In this document: piece by piece, positions 49,465-58,555 of the stretch | How the letters are laid out: every line of letters begins with the position of its first letter | Position numbering within the stretch: position 1 is the stretch's first letter | Source: Epithemia pelagica | Lineage: Eukaryota > Bacillariophyta > Bacillariophyceae > Surirellales > Surirellaceae | Assembly (NCBI GenBank): GCA_946965045.2 | Contig: OX337235.1 | Span: forward strand, 1,116,001 to 1,180,000 | Length of the DNA: 64,000 bases | Direction of reading: 5' to 3' | Made by a program: the position numbers and the translations under genes | The notes under the pieces: generated by a model | Databases searched by the model: none | The model's input: the letters and a program-made list of their open reading frames with translations, nothing else | Told to the model about the DNA's origin: nothing

Positions 49465-50661
49465 ATGAGTGGACGGCCGGAGAATATACAATCGGGCGAA
49501 CAAGGCGGTCGAGGACGAGGTCGATCAGGACGTGGACGTGGGGGCCGGCAAGGAAGAGGACAGCAGGGGCCCAAATTCGAAGGACAAGAGCCACTCTTAA
49601 AAGGGTGCACGTTTGACTACTCACAAGATACGCAGGCGAAGAAGTACTTAAAAAATGTGGAGTTATTGGTGGGTTACATCGGCACAAAATGGCCAAAATA
49701 CAATCGTGATTTTCAACAAGCCGTGGAAAACCTCCAACTACCACCACCAACACCACCGACAAGGCCTGGACCAGCTGCAACACCAATAGAAGCCAAGGAG
49801 TGGGAATTCAACTACAAGGCACATCAAGAAAAAGAGATTGCTTATGACGGTTTTCGTTCCTCCCTGTACAGTGTTCTGCTTGGGCAGTGCACTGAGCTCC
49901 TCAAGGACAAATTAAAGGCGACTTCCACCTTTCCAACCATACAAGCATCAAGAGATGGGATCGCACTCCTCTCACTCATCAAGACTACTACTTTCACCTA
50001 TGATAGCGGTCGGGTATACACAGGCATGGCCCTTGACCGCATCAGAACGGATTTTTATACGCTCAAGCGTCACCCTGGACAGTCTGTCCAGAGCTTTTAT
50101 GAGGTGTTCAGAGCGAAAGCACAACTGATTGATGAGATGGGGATTGTTCTGTATGATCAACTCTACGTTGATGAGTTAGCACACAAGAATGGGCGTACTG
50201 GAAACGCAACTGAAGCCGACAGGAATGAAGCCCAGGCACGAATGATTGCGAATCGATTCATCAGGGCATGTCAACAAAAGGAGTACGAAGCGCGTCTCCA
50301 TAATAACTTCCTGGACCAACACAACATTTACCCTGCAACACTCGCTGATGCCAGAGCTATTATTGATGCTCGCATGGGGCGCCGAGAGTTGTCAAATAGC
50401 GGTCAACAACAACAACAGCAACAACTTAATGAGCCTAACACAGGAACAGGAACAGCGTTTGCAACACAGGGAGAGTCCAATGATTCTGCCCAAAACAACA
50501 ACGAAACACAAGGTTTGATTTTGAATTTGTCCAATGGTCATTGCAGTGATTTGTCCTCACATTCGTTTTCCATACTCCTTCACAGGCTCACATTCCTAAA
50601 ACATGGGTGCTGTTGGATAATCAATCAACGGTCCACCTGTTCAGTAATCCATCCCTCCTGA
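49465..50661 (+). CDS. gag: Gag-like protein of the intact Copia element
   Basis: 398 residues. An Arg/Gly-rich N-terminus (GGRGRGRSGRGRGG) may bind RNA. The central ~200 helical residues (FRSSLYSVLLGQCTELLKDK, then LDRIRTDFYTLKRHPGQSVQ, SFYEVFRAKAQLID) fit the capsid region of Copia Gag. No CCHC zinc knuckle is present; a Gln run and Asn-rich linker follow. The last ~37 codons overlap the start of the pol frame in another phase. Confidence 0.8.
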   Translation: MSGRPENIQSGEQGGRGRGRSGRGRGGRQGRGQQGPKFEGQEPLLKGCTFDYSQDTQAKKYLKNVELLVGYIGTKWPKYNRDFQQAVENLQLPPPTPPTRPGPAATPIEAKEWEFNYKAHQEKEIAYDGFRSSLYSVLLGQCTELLKDKLKATSTFPTIQASRDGIALLSLIKTTTFTYDSGRVYTGMALDRIRTDFYTLKRHPGQSVQSFYEVFRAKAQLIDEMGIVLYDQLYVDELAHKNGRTGNATEADRNEAQARMIANRFIRACQQKEYEARLHNNFLDQHNIYPATLADARAIIDARMGRRELSNSGQQQQQQQLNEPNTGTGTAFATQGESNDSAQNNNETQGLILNLSNGHCSDLSSHSFSILLHRLTFLKHGCCWIINQRSTCSVIHPS

Positions 50662-53600
50662 TGACACCACCAAGACACACCGACACGACCATGCACATTC
50701 ACGGCCATGGAGGCCACACAAGCACCACACAAAAAGCATCAGTGCGCAACCACGGGGATGTTTGGTTCCATCCAAACGGATGGGTCAACATTCTCTCATT
50801 TCATTTAGTTAAAAAACAGTTCGAGATCAATTACAACGCACAATCCGATGAGTTCCACATTCTGCACAAGGGCACACTGATCGACACCTTTCATGCCAGC
50901 AAAGAAGGTCTATATTATTCCGACTGGTCCAATGCCACTACTGTTGGTTTAGTTACGACGATTGCATCTAATAAAGCACGTTATACTACCAATGATGTAG
51001 AAAGAGCATATGGAGTACGGTCCCTCCAAATCAAAATTGGGCGTCCTAGTGACAGAGAGTTGGCGGCCATCCTTGACCGCCACATGATACCCAATTGTCC
51101 GTACACCAGCAAGGATGTGCTCCTGGCTGCCAAGATCATCGGCCCAGATATCGGCAGCCTCAAGGGCAAGACTGTACGAAAGCGACCGGTGCGTGTGGAT
51201 GAAAACACGTTCGTTGACATCCCTATTCCAGATCGATACAGGGATGTGACGATGAGCATGGACGTCCTTCACGTCAATGGAGTCCCCTTGTTGGCGACCA
51301 TATCACGCCACATTCGTTTTGGCACCATTACCGCGTTAAAAAGCTTAACCTCCGAGTCCTTACTCGAAGCAATCAAACACGTTGTGGGAATCTATCGACG
51401 TGGGAACCTTCGTCCAAGAACAATGTTGGCTGATGGAGCTTTTGATAATGATGTGATCAACACGGGATTGCATGCACTAGGCATGAGGCTGAATCCATCG
51501 TCTCGCAAAGAACATGTGGGTGAGATCGAGCGTTACATCAGAACAATCAAGGATCGGATGCGATGCATCTATAACACCTTACCTTTTGAGCGTGTCCCGA
51601 GGGTACTCGTGATTGAAATGGCAAAAGCAGCTGTGTATTGGCTGAATGCTTTTCCAAAAGGAAAAGGTATCTTTGATGATGTAAGTCCCAAGACAATCGT
51701 CACAGGACAACAGCTGGATTTTCACCGTCACTGCCAGTTTGAATTTGGGCAGTACGTGCAAACACACGAGCCCCATGATAACTCAATGACACCTAGAACA
51801 CAAGGTGGCCTAGCTTTGCGACCAACGGGTAATCAACAGGGCGGATATTATTTTCTGAACCTATTATCCGGGCGAGTTATAAGTCGCAATCATGCAACAG
51901 TGGTGCCAATGCCAGAGAGCATTCCAAAACGGGTGGAACAGTTGGCGCTGGCACAAGAGGCGTTTCCCGGACTGGCATTTGGTGACCGTGACAATCGCAT
52001 CCTGGCACTTGAATACGATGATGCCATTGATGACGATGAAGAATATGTGCCTGACATGGATCAGGATGAAGATCTACGATACGATGAAGCATTAGTGGAT
52101 GAGGAAATTGGTGACCTCACTCACCTTGAGCAGGATTACGCTGAAGCGTTGGATGATGGAGTGGAACAGGGGATGGATGATGAATTGGTACTGGAAGGGA
52201 ATGGGGCCGAGGTGGAGCTTGAGGACCTTAATGGTCAGGATGGGGGAATGGAGAATGAGGATGATGAGGAGGAGGAGGCAGTGGAAGCAGAACATGATCA
52301 AGCCGTGATGGAGGACTTCGTAGAACAAGCAGCCGCTGACAACCTAGATGATGTCACCGAAGCCGAAGATGAAAGCGTGGCAAATGAAGGAGTGGCAAAT
52401 GAAGGAGTGGCAAATGAAGGAGTGGCAAATGAAGGAGTGACAAACGAAGACGAACACGAGTTACCTGTTGATGAACCACAACAACCAAACATCGGTGTTG
52501 ACGGTGGTGGTGTTGGCGGCGGTGGTGACCACGTGCCTGACCAACCTAGATATAACCTACGCACCAACAGAGAACGAAACTACGCACATCGATACAACAA
52601 TGATATCTACGTGACTTCGACAGTCGTTGAAGATTTATCCACACCACAGATGGGCATGAAATTGGGCATGAAAATGTTCGGTGAGCCTGGTGTGGCAGCA
52701 GTAAAAAAAGAAGTACGACAACTTCATGATCGGGAAGTGATGAAAGCCGTGATGAAAAGCACCTTGACCAAGGAACAAATTAGACAAGCACTAGGCTATC
52801 TAATGTTTCTCAAACGCAAACGTTGCGGCAAGATCAAGGGCCGAGGATGTGCCGATGGGAGAAAACAACGAGCCTTCATAGCCAAAGAAGATGCATCTTC
52901 GCCAACAGTGGCCACAGAAGCCGTATTCATGACTGCCATCCTGGATGCCATGGAACGTCGTGAAGTGGCGGTAATTGACATCCCAGGAGCATTCATGCAA
53001 GCCATCATGGACCCAGGGGTGTACATGAGGATCATGGGATTGATGGTGACCTTGTTGCTCGAGATTGATGACAGTTATCGTCCATTTGTTATATACGAAC
53101 GCGGTGAACCAGTGTTGTATGTTGAATTGTTGCGTGCCCTCTATGGAACATTGAGGGCGGCCCGATTGTTCTGGGAGAAATTGACCGCGGTAATCAAAAG
53201 CTGGGGCTACACGATCAATCCGTATGATGCCTGCGTGGCCAACAAAACGATCGATGGAAGTCAATGTACCATTACTTGGCATATTGATGACCTGAAGATC
53301 TCGCACAAGAAGAAGAGTGTCGTTGACGCCGTGATACAACAAATCAAGGATACATTCGGACAACTGGGTGAGATTTCCGTCTCACGAGGAAAGCGCCATG
53401 ATTATCTGGGTATGTACCTTGATTTCTCGGAACCAGAGAAGTTAATTGTGGACATGCGGTCATCAATTCACGGAATGATAGAGGATATGCCACGGGATTT
53501 CAAAGGAAGTGCACGAACACCAGCGGCCAGTCATCTGTTCCATGTCAATGAAGAGAGTCCAAAGTTGGACAAAGAACGCGCCGATTACTTTCACAGCTTG

Positions 53601-54434
53601 ACCATGCAGTTAATGTATGTGGCGCAAAGGGGCAGGCCTGATATCAGAGTGGCCATTGCTTTCCTCAGCACACGGGTGCAGGCACCAACTGAAGACGATT
53701 GGAGAAAACTCTCTCGTGTTATGAAATATTTGCAGTGTACCACGGATCTTTTACTCCGCCTCCGCTGCGATGGATCAGGAATTATCAGGTGGTGGGTGGA
53801 TGCCTCATATACCGTCCATCCTAACATGAGAGGTCATACTGGTGGGGTGATGAGCCTTGGTGACGGAGCCGCAATGAGCATATCCGCAAAGCAAAAACTG
53901 GTGGCACGATCATCGACAGAGAGTGAGCTGATCGGCGTCCATGATGCAATGCCCAACATGTTGTGGTGTCGGGAGTTTTTGCTGGCCCAAGGATATACAA
54001 TAAAAGAAACCAAACTACTACAAGACAACATGAGCGCAATGTTGCTAGAGAAGCATGGAAAGGCCTCCAGCAGCAAACGTACCAAACATATTAACATCCG
54101 GTATTTCTTTATCAAAGACCGAGTGGATAAAAAGGAGATTCAGATTGAACATTTCCCGACTGCTGAAATGTTGGCTGATTTCCACACGAAGCCCTTGCAA
54201 GGATCACTCTTCTACAAATTCCGGGATCTGTTGTTTGCTATCCCGAAGAACGATAAATACCATTCTTCGGCAAGGAGTGTGTTGGAACAGAACCAGGAGC
54301 CGAGCCAGGAACCAAGCAATAAGAGCGACCAAAGAATGAAGAATCCTACTGACGTGGAGGATTGGCAAGATGTCGCCCTAAGCGGTCATAAGATCCGCCA
54401 AATGAAGGAGACATCTAGTGCTCACTCTTTGTAA
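50550..54434 (+). CDS. pol: Copia Pol: protease, integrase, reverse transcriptase, RNase H
   Basis: Frame open from 50550, in -1 phase to Gag; no ATG near the start. Protease: WVLLDNQSTVHLFSN, the diatom DNQST variant of the DSG site. Integrase: SMDVLHVNGVPL, then MLADGAFDNDVINTG and HVGEIERYIRTIKDRM (D, D, E). An acidic linker carries the repeat VANEG. RT: VAVIDIPGAFMQAIMDPGVY and WHIDDLKISH (active-site DD, with His-Ile in place of Tyr-Val). RNase H: WWVDASYTVHPNMRGHTGG, then KLVARSSTESELIG and ADFHTKPLQG. The stop (54432-54434) lies inside the 3' LTR, so the LTR encodes the last ~51 residues. Confidence 0.88.
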   Translation, partial: FVLTFVFHTPSQAHIPKTWVLLDNQSTVHLFSNPSLLMTPPRHTDTTMHIHGHGGHTSTTQKASVRNHGDVWFHPNGWVNILSFHLVKKQFEINYNAQSDEFHILHKGTLIDTFHASKEGLYYSDWSNATTVGLVTTIASNKARYTTNDVERAYGVRSLQIKIGRPSDRELAAILDRHMIPNCPYTSKDVLLAAKIIGPDIGSLKGKTVRKRPVRVDENTFVDIPIPDRYRDVTMSMDVLHVNGVPLLATISRHIRFGTITALKSLTSESLLEAIKHVVGIYRRGNLRPRTMLADGAFDNDVINTGLHALGMRLNPSSRKEHVGEIERYIRTIKDRMRCIYNTLPFERVPRVLVIEMAKAAVYWLNAFPKGKGIFDDVSPKTIVTGQQLDFHRHCQFEFGQYVQTHEPHDNSMTPRTQGGLALRPTGNQQGGYYFLNLLSGRVISRNHATVVPMPESIPKRVEQLALAQEAFPGLAFGDRDNRILALEYDDAIDDDEEYVPDMDQDEDLRYDEALVDEEIGDLTHLEQDYAEALDDGVEQGMDDELVLEGNGAEVELEDLNGQDGGMENEDDEEEEAVEAEHDQAVMEDFVEQAAADNLDDVTEAEDESVANEGVANEGVANEGVANEGVTNEDEHELPVDEPQQPNIGVDGGGVGGGGDHVPDQPRYNLRTNRERNYAHRYNNDIYVTSTVVEDLSTPQMGMKLGMKMFGEPGVAAVKKEVRQLHDREVMKAVMKSTLTKEQIRQALGYLMFLKRKRCGKIKGRGCADGRKQRAFIAKEDASSPTVATEAVFMTAILDAMERREVAVIDIPGAFMQAIMDPGVYMRIMGLMVTLLLEIDDSYRPFVIYERGEPVLYVELLRALYGTLRAARLFWEKLTAVIKSWGYTINPYDACVANKTIDGSQCTITWHIDDLKISHKKKSVVDAVIQQIKDTFGQLGEISVSRGKRHDYLGMYLDFSEPEKLIVDMRSSIHGMIEDMPRDFKGSARTPAASHLFHVNEESPKLDKERADYFHSLTMQLMYVAQRGRPDIRVAIAFLSTRVQAPTEDDWRKLSRVMKYLQCTTDLLLRLRCDGSGIIRWWVDASYTVHPNMRGHTGGVMSLGDGAAMSISAKQKLVARSSTESELIGVHDAMPNMLWCREFLLAQGYTIKETKLLQDNMSAMLLEKHGKASSSKRTKHINIRYFFIKDRVDKKEIQIEHFPTAEMLADFHTKPLQGSLFYKFRDLLFAIPKNDKYHSSARSVLEQNQEPSQEPSNKSDQRMKNPTDVEDWQDVALSGHKIRQMKETSSAHSL

Positions 54435-54497
54435 TCTATAACGAAATTTGCTCTAGCTTTGTTGCCTGTACAGCACGAAGACTGATCAGTTTCAACA
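54280..54497 (+). repeat. 3' LTR of the intact Copia element
   Basis: 218 bp; contains the final pol codons and the stop. The target duplication GGTTG follows at 54498-54502. Confidence 0.92.
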
Positions 54498-54502
54498 GGT
54501 TG

Positions 54503-54931
54503 ATTGTTGTGCTAGCGCCTCCTCACCACCGGAAAGCGAATTCAATCGCGACCCACGCAATGGTTTTGGATATCAAACAGGCTACTTACAACGTCAACCT
54601 TTAGACAAAGACTACATCCCCTTCAGCTCGGGATTGATTGCTTCTTCTCGTCCGTTGCTGCAAAAATAAGTCACACAGCGTCCACCAGTTGTTCCACTTG
54701 CTGTCATCGGAAAGATCCAACAAAGTAGGCCGAGTCCGTCAACCGTGCATTGAAAAATGAATCCTAAGCCTGCGGCCAGTATGCTACCGGATAGTCTTTA
54801 AAACTAAGAATTCACTTATATATATATAATCCTAAGCCTGCGGCCAGTATGCTACCGCGGGATGGTCCAGCATACGCCATTGGTTTCGCTACATCGTTTA
54901 CACGTGCCAACGTCAACGATTGGTATCCTCA
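54503..54931. repeat. non-coding flank with a 30-bp direct repeat
   Basis: AATCCTAAGCCTGCGGCCAG plus TATGCTACCG occurs at 54760-54789 and again at 54828-54857, 68 bp apart, the second copy preceded by a TA run (54817-54828). No gene is seen. Confidence 0.7.
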
Positions 54932-55921
54932 CTACGACAATGAATCAAAGATCTCTTTTGCGGAAATCTTGTAAGGGTTCCCGGGTGCCCCCGAATAGTT
55001 TCCGAGGCGGAGATCCTGTGCCGTGATTTCCATCACAACATCTTGACCCCCAGGGGCGTACACAGAATGACTGGCCCCTTTGCGGTTCGCCTTCGCATCT
55101 TCGTACGTGGTACCATGAGGGATTCTGTATACATCCAAACATCGCAAAATCTTCCGGCCATTACGGTCACGCTTCTTCCCTTTGAAACGTACTTTGAGAA
55201 GAAAGCCAAGTGTGGGCGCTTCGTTGTTGGGCTGAAGAGGCGTATAGCTAACAACGGCATTTTTCATCATGTCGTCGATCGCATCTATCTCGTAGCCCTT
55301 GGCATTTCCCCAGCTAAATTGAAACACAACATCTGGGTTGACGCGCTCTGTCTGCTCTCTAGTTGCATGGATTTTTGGTGGATTTGCTAAGTCCTTTGGT
55401 ACCAACAATCCTTTCACATGCACGCACTTGTCTCTCCCCCAAAATGCAATGTCTGGCTTGCGTCGCGTTTCTTTGTGGTTCGGTAAAGCTTGGATGAAAA
55501 CATTCGTGCTTCCATCTACCGCAACCCCCCATACATTGTCGCCCCACGCTATGTTGAACAATCGAGTGTACAGATCGGTTACCTTGTCGTGTGCACCCGA
55601 GGTTATTCGCAAACGAGCCGTCCGGGATTTTGGATCAATCACCACAGGGAGGTCTGGAAAGCCACGCTTCACCAGTTCTGCTTCGAGCTCGTCCAGATAC
55701 TCAAACGTCTTGTCCTTCAGCTGTCTCAGTTCTTTTGGCAGGTCCACCAGTTCTCCGTCCTCAGAGTCGTCGTTGTCGTCGTCGTCGTCGTCGTCGTCGT
55801 CAGGGCCCTCAAACAGAGCGGTTTCCGAGTCCTCCTTAGGGTCGATCAAGCGGTCTTCTGCTGTGTCCTCGCAATCCGTTTTCCCTCCTTCCCACTCCTT
55901 TTTCTCTTCCTGGATATCCAT
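54932..55921 (-). CDS. Uma2-like (PD-(D/E)XK fold) hypothetical protein
   Basis: 329 residues. The N-terminus is acidic with an Asp run of ten (from a GTC/GAC microsatellite at about 55766-55800). Residues ~75-250 resemble Uma2-type putative endonucleases: a beta region, then KPDIAFWGRDKC, NPDVVFQFSWGN and YEIDAIDDMM. In Uma2 the PD and the (V)E(V/F)S blocks supply acidic active-site residues; here the second block has QFS instead of EVS, so activity is doubtful. A basic C-terminal part (KGKKRDRNGRK) and a helical tail follow. Family members are frequent in cyanobacteria; in diatoms they may be acquired or domesticated. Confidence 0.55.
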   Translation of the reverse strand: MDIQEEKKEWEGGKTDCEDTAEDRLIDPKEDSETALFEGPDDDDDDDDDNDDSEDGELVDLPKELRQLKDKTFEYLDELEAELVKRGFPDLPVVIDPKSRTARLRITSGAHDKVTDLYTRLFNIAWGDNVWGVAVDGSTNVFIQALPNHKETRRKPDIAFWGRDKCVHVKGLLVPKDLANPPKIHATREQTERVNPDVVFQFSWGNAKGYEIDAIDDMMKNAVVSYTPLQPNNEAPTLGFLLKVRFKGKKRDRNGRKILRCLDVYRIPHGTTYEDAKANRKGASHSVYAPGGQDVVMEITAQDLRLGNYSGAPGNPYKISAKEIFDSLS

Positions 55922-56620
55922 GGGGGAGCTCGTTGTTCTGTTCTCGAACTAATAATACGGTCCCAAAGTTGAAAGTTGGAAGTTGCTCGGTCAAAAAGAG
56001 TCAAAACGTGATTGATTGTGTGAACAAAAAAGGAATTGGTTTGTCTTATACGCTTCGTATAAGTCTACCTTTATCACTCGTCGTCCTACCCTTCCCCACT
56101 CACTGAGCACTCACTGAGGAGTAAGTCACTCCCCACACTCCCACTACCTAAGCCCCAAAAATTACTGTACTTAGATTTTTTATTCTAGTGTTTTGTAGGA
56201 GTTCCCATTGTGTTGGTGCATGCTGCTGTGTTCTGTGTTGTCTTGTGTCGCTCGTGGTCGGGTCGCGAGAGGAGTGGTGGGGGATGGGGGATGGAAGAAC
56301 TAAGTATTCTGTCACACTATTTATGCAACAAGCACGCCTCGGACTTTGATTGGCAACCAACAATTGTGAGACAAATGATACTTAGACATAAAGCGTTATA
56401 AAATCATCCGATATAATCGGATGACGTCCCTTAAGTGATGCGGTTATTTAAAAACAATTAAGATTACCTAGTGCCCTATCGAAAGTTGGGCAAGCTTAAT
56501 TGTATAAAACTAATTAGGCTCACGACTACTAAGTATCCATTCAGAGAACCGATCACTTAGGAAGACCGAAAATTACCTAGGGTGCACTGGCACGACTCCT
56601 CGTGACAAAGGAAGCTAACA
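55922..56620. other. non-coding, several small inverted repeats
   Basis: CTTATACG/CGTATAAG hairpin at 56044-56062, TCATCCGAT/ATCGGATGA hairpin at 56404-56424, and a spaced pair TAAGTGATGCGGTT (56432-56445) with AACCGATCACTTA (56547-56559). No gene. The right part may belong to the long terminal repeat or 3' end of the decayed Copia element further right, but with no partner LTR this cannot be shown. Confidence 0.45.
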
Positions 56621-56832
56621 TACTTTAATAGCCCCCGGGGACTCCTCGTCGCAGGGCGCTCCTCGTGGCTTAACTCCTCGTCGGGCAATAGCTTCTCGTC
56701 GTGGACTGCCCCCTCGATCCGCTTATGCGGATCTCACAGGGGCAGTCCACTCCTCGTCGCTATTGCCCTTCTCGGAGTTCAGCCACTCCTCACACCCTAG
56801 CTCCTCCTCGTCCACCCTCAGCTATTAAAGTA
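56621..56832. repeat. nested 212-nt inverted-repeat structure with CTCCTCGTCG motifs
   Basis: Four concentric exact arm pairs: TACTTTAATAGC (56621-56632 with 56821-56832), AACTCC (56672 with 56774), GGGCAATAGC (56683-56692 with 56759-56768) and GTGGACTGCCCC (56701-56712 with 56739-56750), closed by GATCCGC/GCGGATC around a TTAT loop. Single-stranded parts repeat CTCCTCGT(C/G)G about seven times. As RNA it would form a long interrupted stem-loop. Confidence 0.75.
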
Positions 56833-57125
56833 GACTTACAACTTCTAAACAAGACTGAGATTACAACTACGAAAGATATGTTTTCCCCTTTCCAGTAAAC
56901 GGGTATGCGGTAATGACCATGACCCCAGTCGTGGCGGGACTCCCGTATCAAGCTAGGATAAACATTCCCCGTAAGAGACGCAGGATCTTACCCAGTCCTA
57001 GAGATGAACCGGAGTCCCGACAACACGTGAGTCAATCGAGGGTGGGCCCGACCGTCCAAATGCAGAAGAGTAAGTAGTAAGTAAACCGAGACAGGAGCTC
57101 ATTTCGACGATCACGCGGTAACATC

Positions 57126-57581
57126 TGTCGGAACAAGCACTTTGATGTCTATATAGGCTAATTAGTGTGGAATTGGTGGAGTAACGGTCACTAGCTAGTG
57201 CTTAGGTTCGACTCCTACGTGCTCCTCCTTTTCCAGTCACGACAACATGGAGGAGTTCTGCAGAGTGTAAACCTATGGAACGATGAAGTGTAACCCCAAC
57301 ATGGATAGGTTCGAAGTTCGAATCGAATGGGAAACGTTGAATTTATCAAATCAATCAAATCAAATCTATCCAAAATCAAGTCAATCTAACATCAAATCTA
57401 AAAGTCTACCTCAGCGGATAACAAACGACGAAAACTATCGACATCAAAGTGGGGGGGTGTGTCGGAACAAGCACTTTGATGTCTATATAGGCTAATTAGT
57501 GTGGAATTGGTGGAGTAACGGTCACTAGCTAGTGCTTAGGTTCGACTCCTAAGTGCTCCTCCTTTTCCAGTCACGACAACA
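57126..57581 (+). mobile_element. TRIM-like element, 456 bp, with tRNA-like LTRs
   Basis: Two 122-bp direct repeats (57126-57247 and 57460-57581) start TGTCGG and end GACAACA, with a single difference found (C versus A in CCTACGTGC). They flank 212 bp without a gene. TGGAGGAGTTCTGCAG follows the first repeat, as a tRNA primer-binding site would; AAAGTGGGGGGGTG precedes the second, as a polypurine tract would. ACATC is duplicated at 57121-57125 and 57582-57586. Each repeat holds TGGTGGAGTAACGG (A-box-like), GGTTCGACTCC (perfect B box) and a later TTTT. It sits in the pol gene of an older Copia element. Confidence 0.85.
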
Positions 57582-58555
57582 ACATCTTGGTGAACAAATC
57601 AGCAATATTGGTGGCCGTGTCTTCCTTGCCAACGCGTAAGATACCGGCTGCCGCAGCCTCGCGCACAGAGTGGTAGTTGATCGCATTGTGTCGTTTGGAC
57701 AGTACCGATGCAGGTACACTCGTGTTCTTGACGACACCCCTGTTATCACAAAGCAAGTTCGCTGGTCCCACCACAGGTACGCCAAACATCCGCAGCTTGT
57801 ATCGAATGGAGACGATCATTTCTTTTGCAATTCGCATGGCTACAAACTCACTCCCGAAAATCAATGTTTCCGCAGTGTTCTGCCGTCGAGAGTACCACAA
57901 GATCGGTGCGTTTTGAAGGAGGATCAGAACGCCGCTGTGTGACCGCCGCGTCACCAAATTGCCTGCATGATCCGCATCAACGAAGCATGTTACCTGTACT
58001 GGCCTCCCAAGTGGCTCTGGCATATTTGCCGGTACCTCTTCTGCGACGTCCCCGTAGAATTCCCGCCATTCTCCCGCGGATACTTGGGCAAAACATGTCT
58101 CGTCCAATGTCACCTCCTTTGGATCGAATACTAACTTCATCTTCTTGTGTGTTTTTAGATATGCAAAGATGTGGTACACGGCCTCCAGGTGTCCCTGACG
58201 TGGGCTTGAGAGATATTGTGATAGCAGCGACACCTCAAGGTAAATATCCACTCGACCGAACTCCACGGCCCACTGGAGTATTCCCACTAACTGTTGAAAT
58301 CGTGCTGTAAGGTCCTTGTCTAACTCTTGGCTCACGTCCAACTCGGGCTTGTAAGCTGTAACGACCGGTACGTGTGCCATCGTCTTCAAGTGCATTCCTG
58401 TCCCATCATCCTCTAGCATGCCTTCCACTATCTTTATTGCGTTGCTCACATATTTCTCACTGTTCATTCCCCAGGCCCAAGTACCATCGGGTAGGTTGTG
58501 CCTGTAAATCTGCGCTCCAAGATATATCTCTGGCTCACCTATGCCTTGGCCTTGA
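57571..58555 (-). pseudogene. pol: RNase H part of the decayed Copia pol
   Basis: After the frameshift near 58555 the frame reads EPEIYLGAQIYRHNLPDG and onward through RT thumb and RNase H: TCFVDADHAGNLVTRRSHSG (first Asp), AETLIFGSEFVAMRIAKEMI (Glu), LLCDNRGVV (Asp) and ATNIADLFTKM, the conserved end of Copia pol. The final codons come from the TRIM LTR, which supplies a premature TGA at 57573-57571. Confidence 0.8.

Larger units (their letters stand above)
48613..54497 (+). mobile_element. intact Ty1/Copia LTR retrotransposon, 5,885 bp
   Basis: LTRs at 48613-48830 and 54280-54497 are both 218 bp, begin TGTTGG and end CAACA, and differ at only one base that I found (T versus C in TTTGCTTTAGC). 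The target duplication GGTTG flanks it at 48608-48612 and 54498-54502. Gene order ORF1, Gag, protease, integrase, reverse transcriptase, RNase H marks it as Copia, of the diatom CoDi type. The near-identical LTRs indicate recent insertion. A purine-rich GGCAAGGAG precedes the 3' LTR. Confidence 0.92.

Noticed and set aside
50513-50585. Intron (GTTTGA...CACAG) joining gag and pol of the intact Copia element
   Set aside because: Its 73-nt length leads to a frame that stops at TAA 50618-50620 and not to the pol frame; other donor/acceptor pairs also fail.
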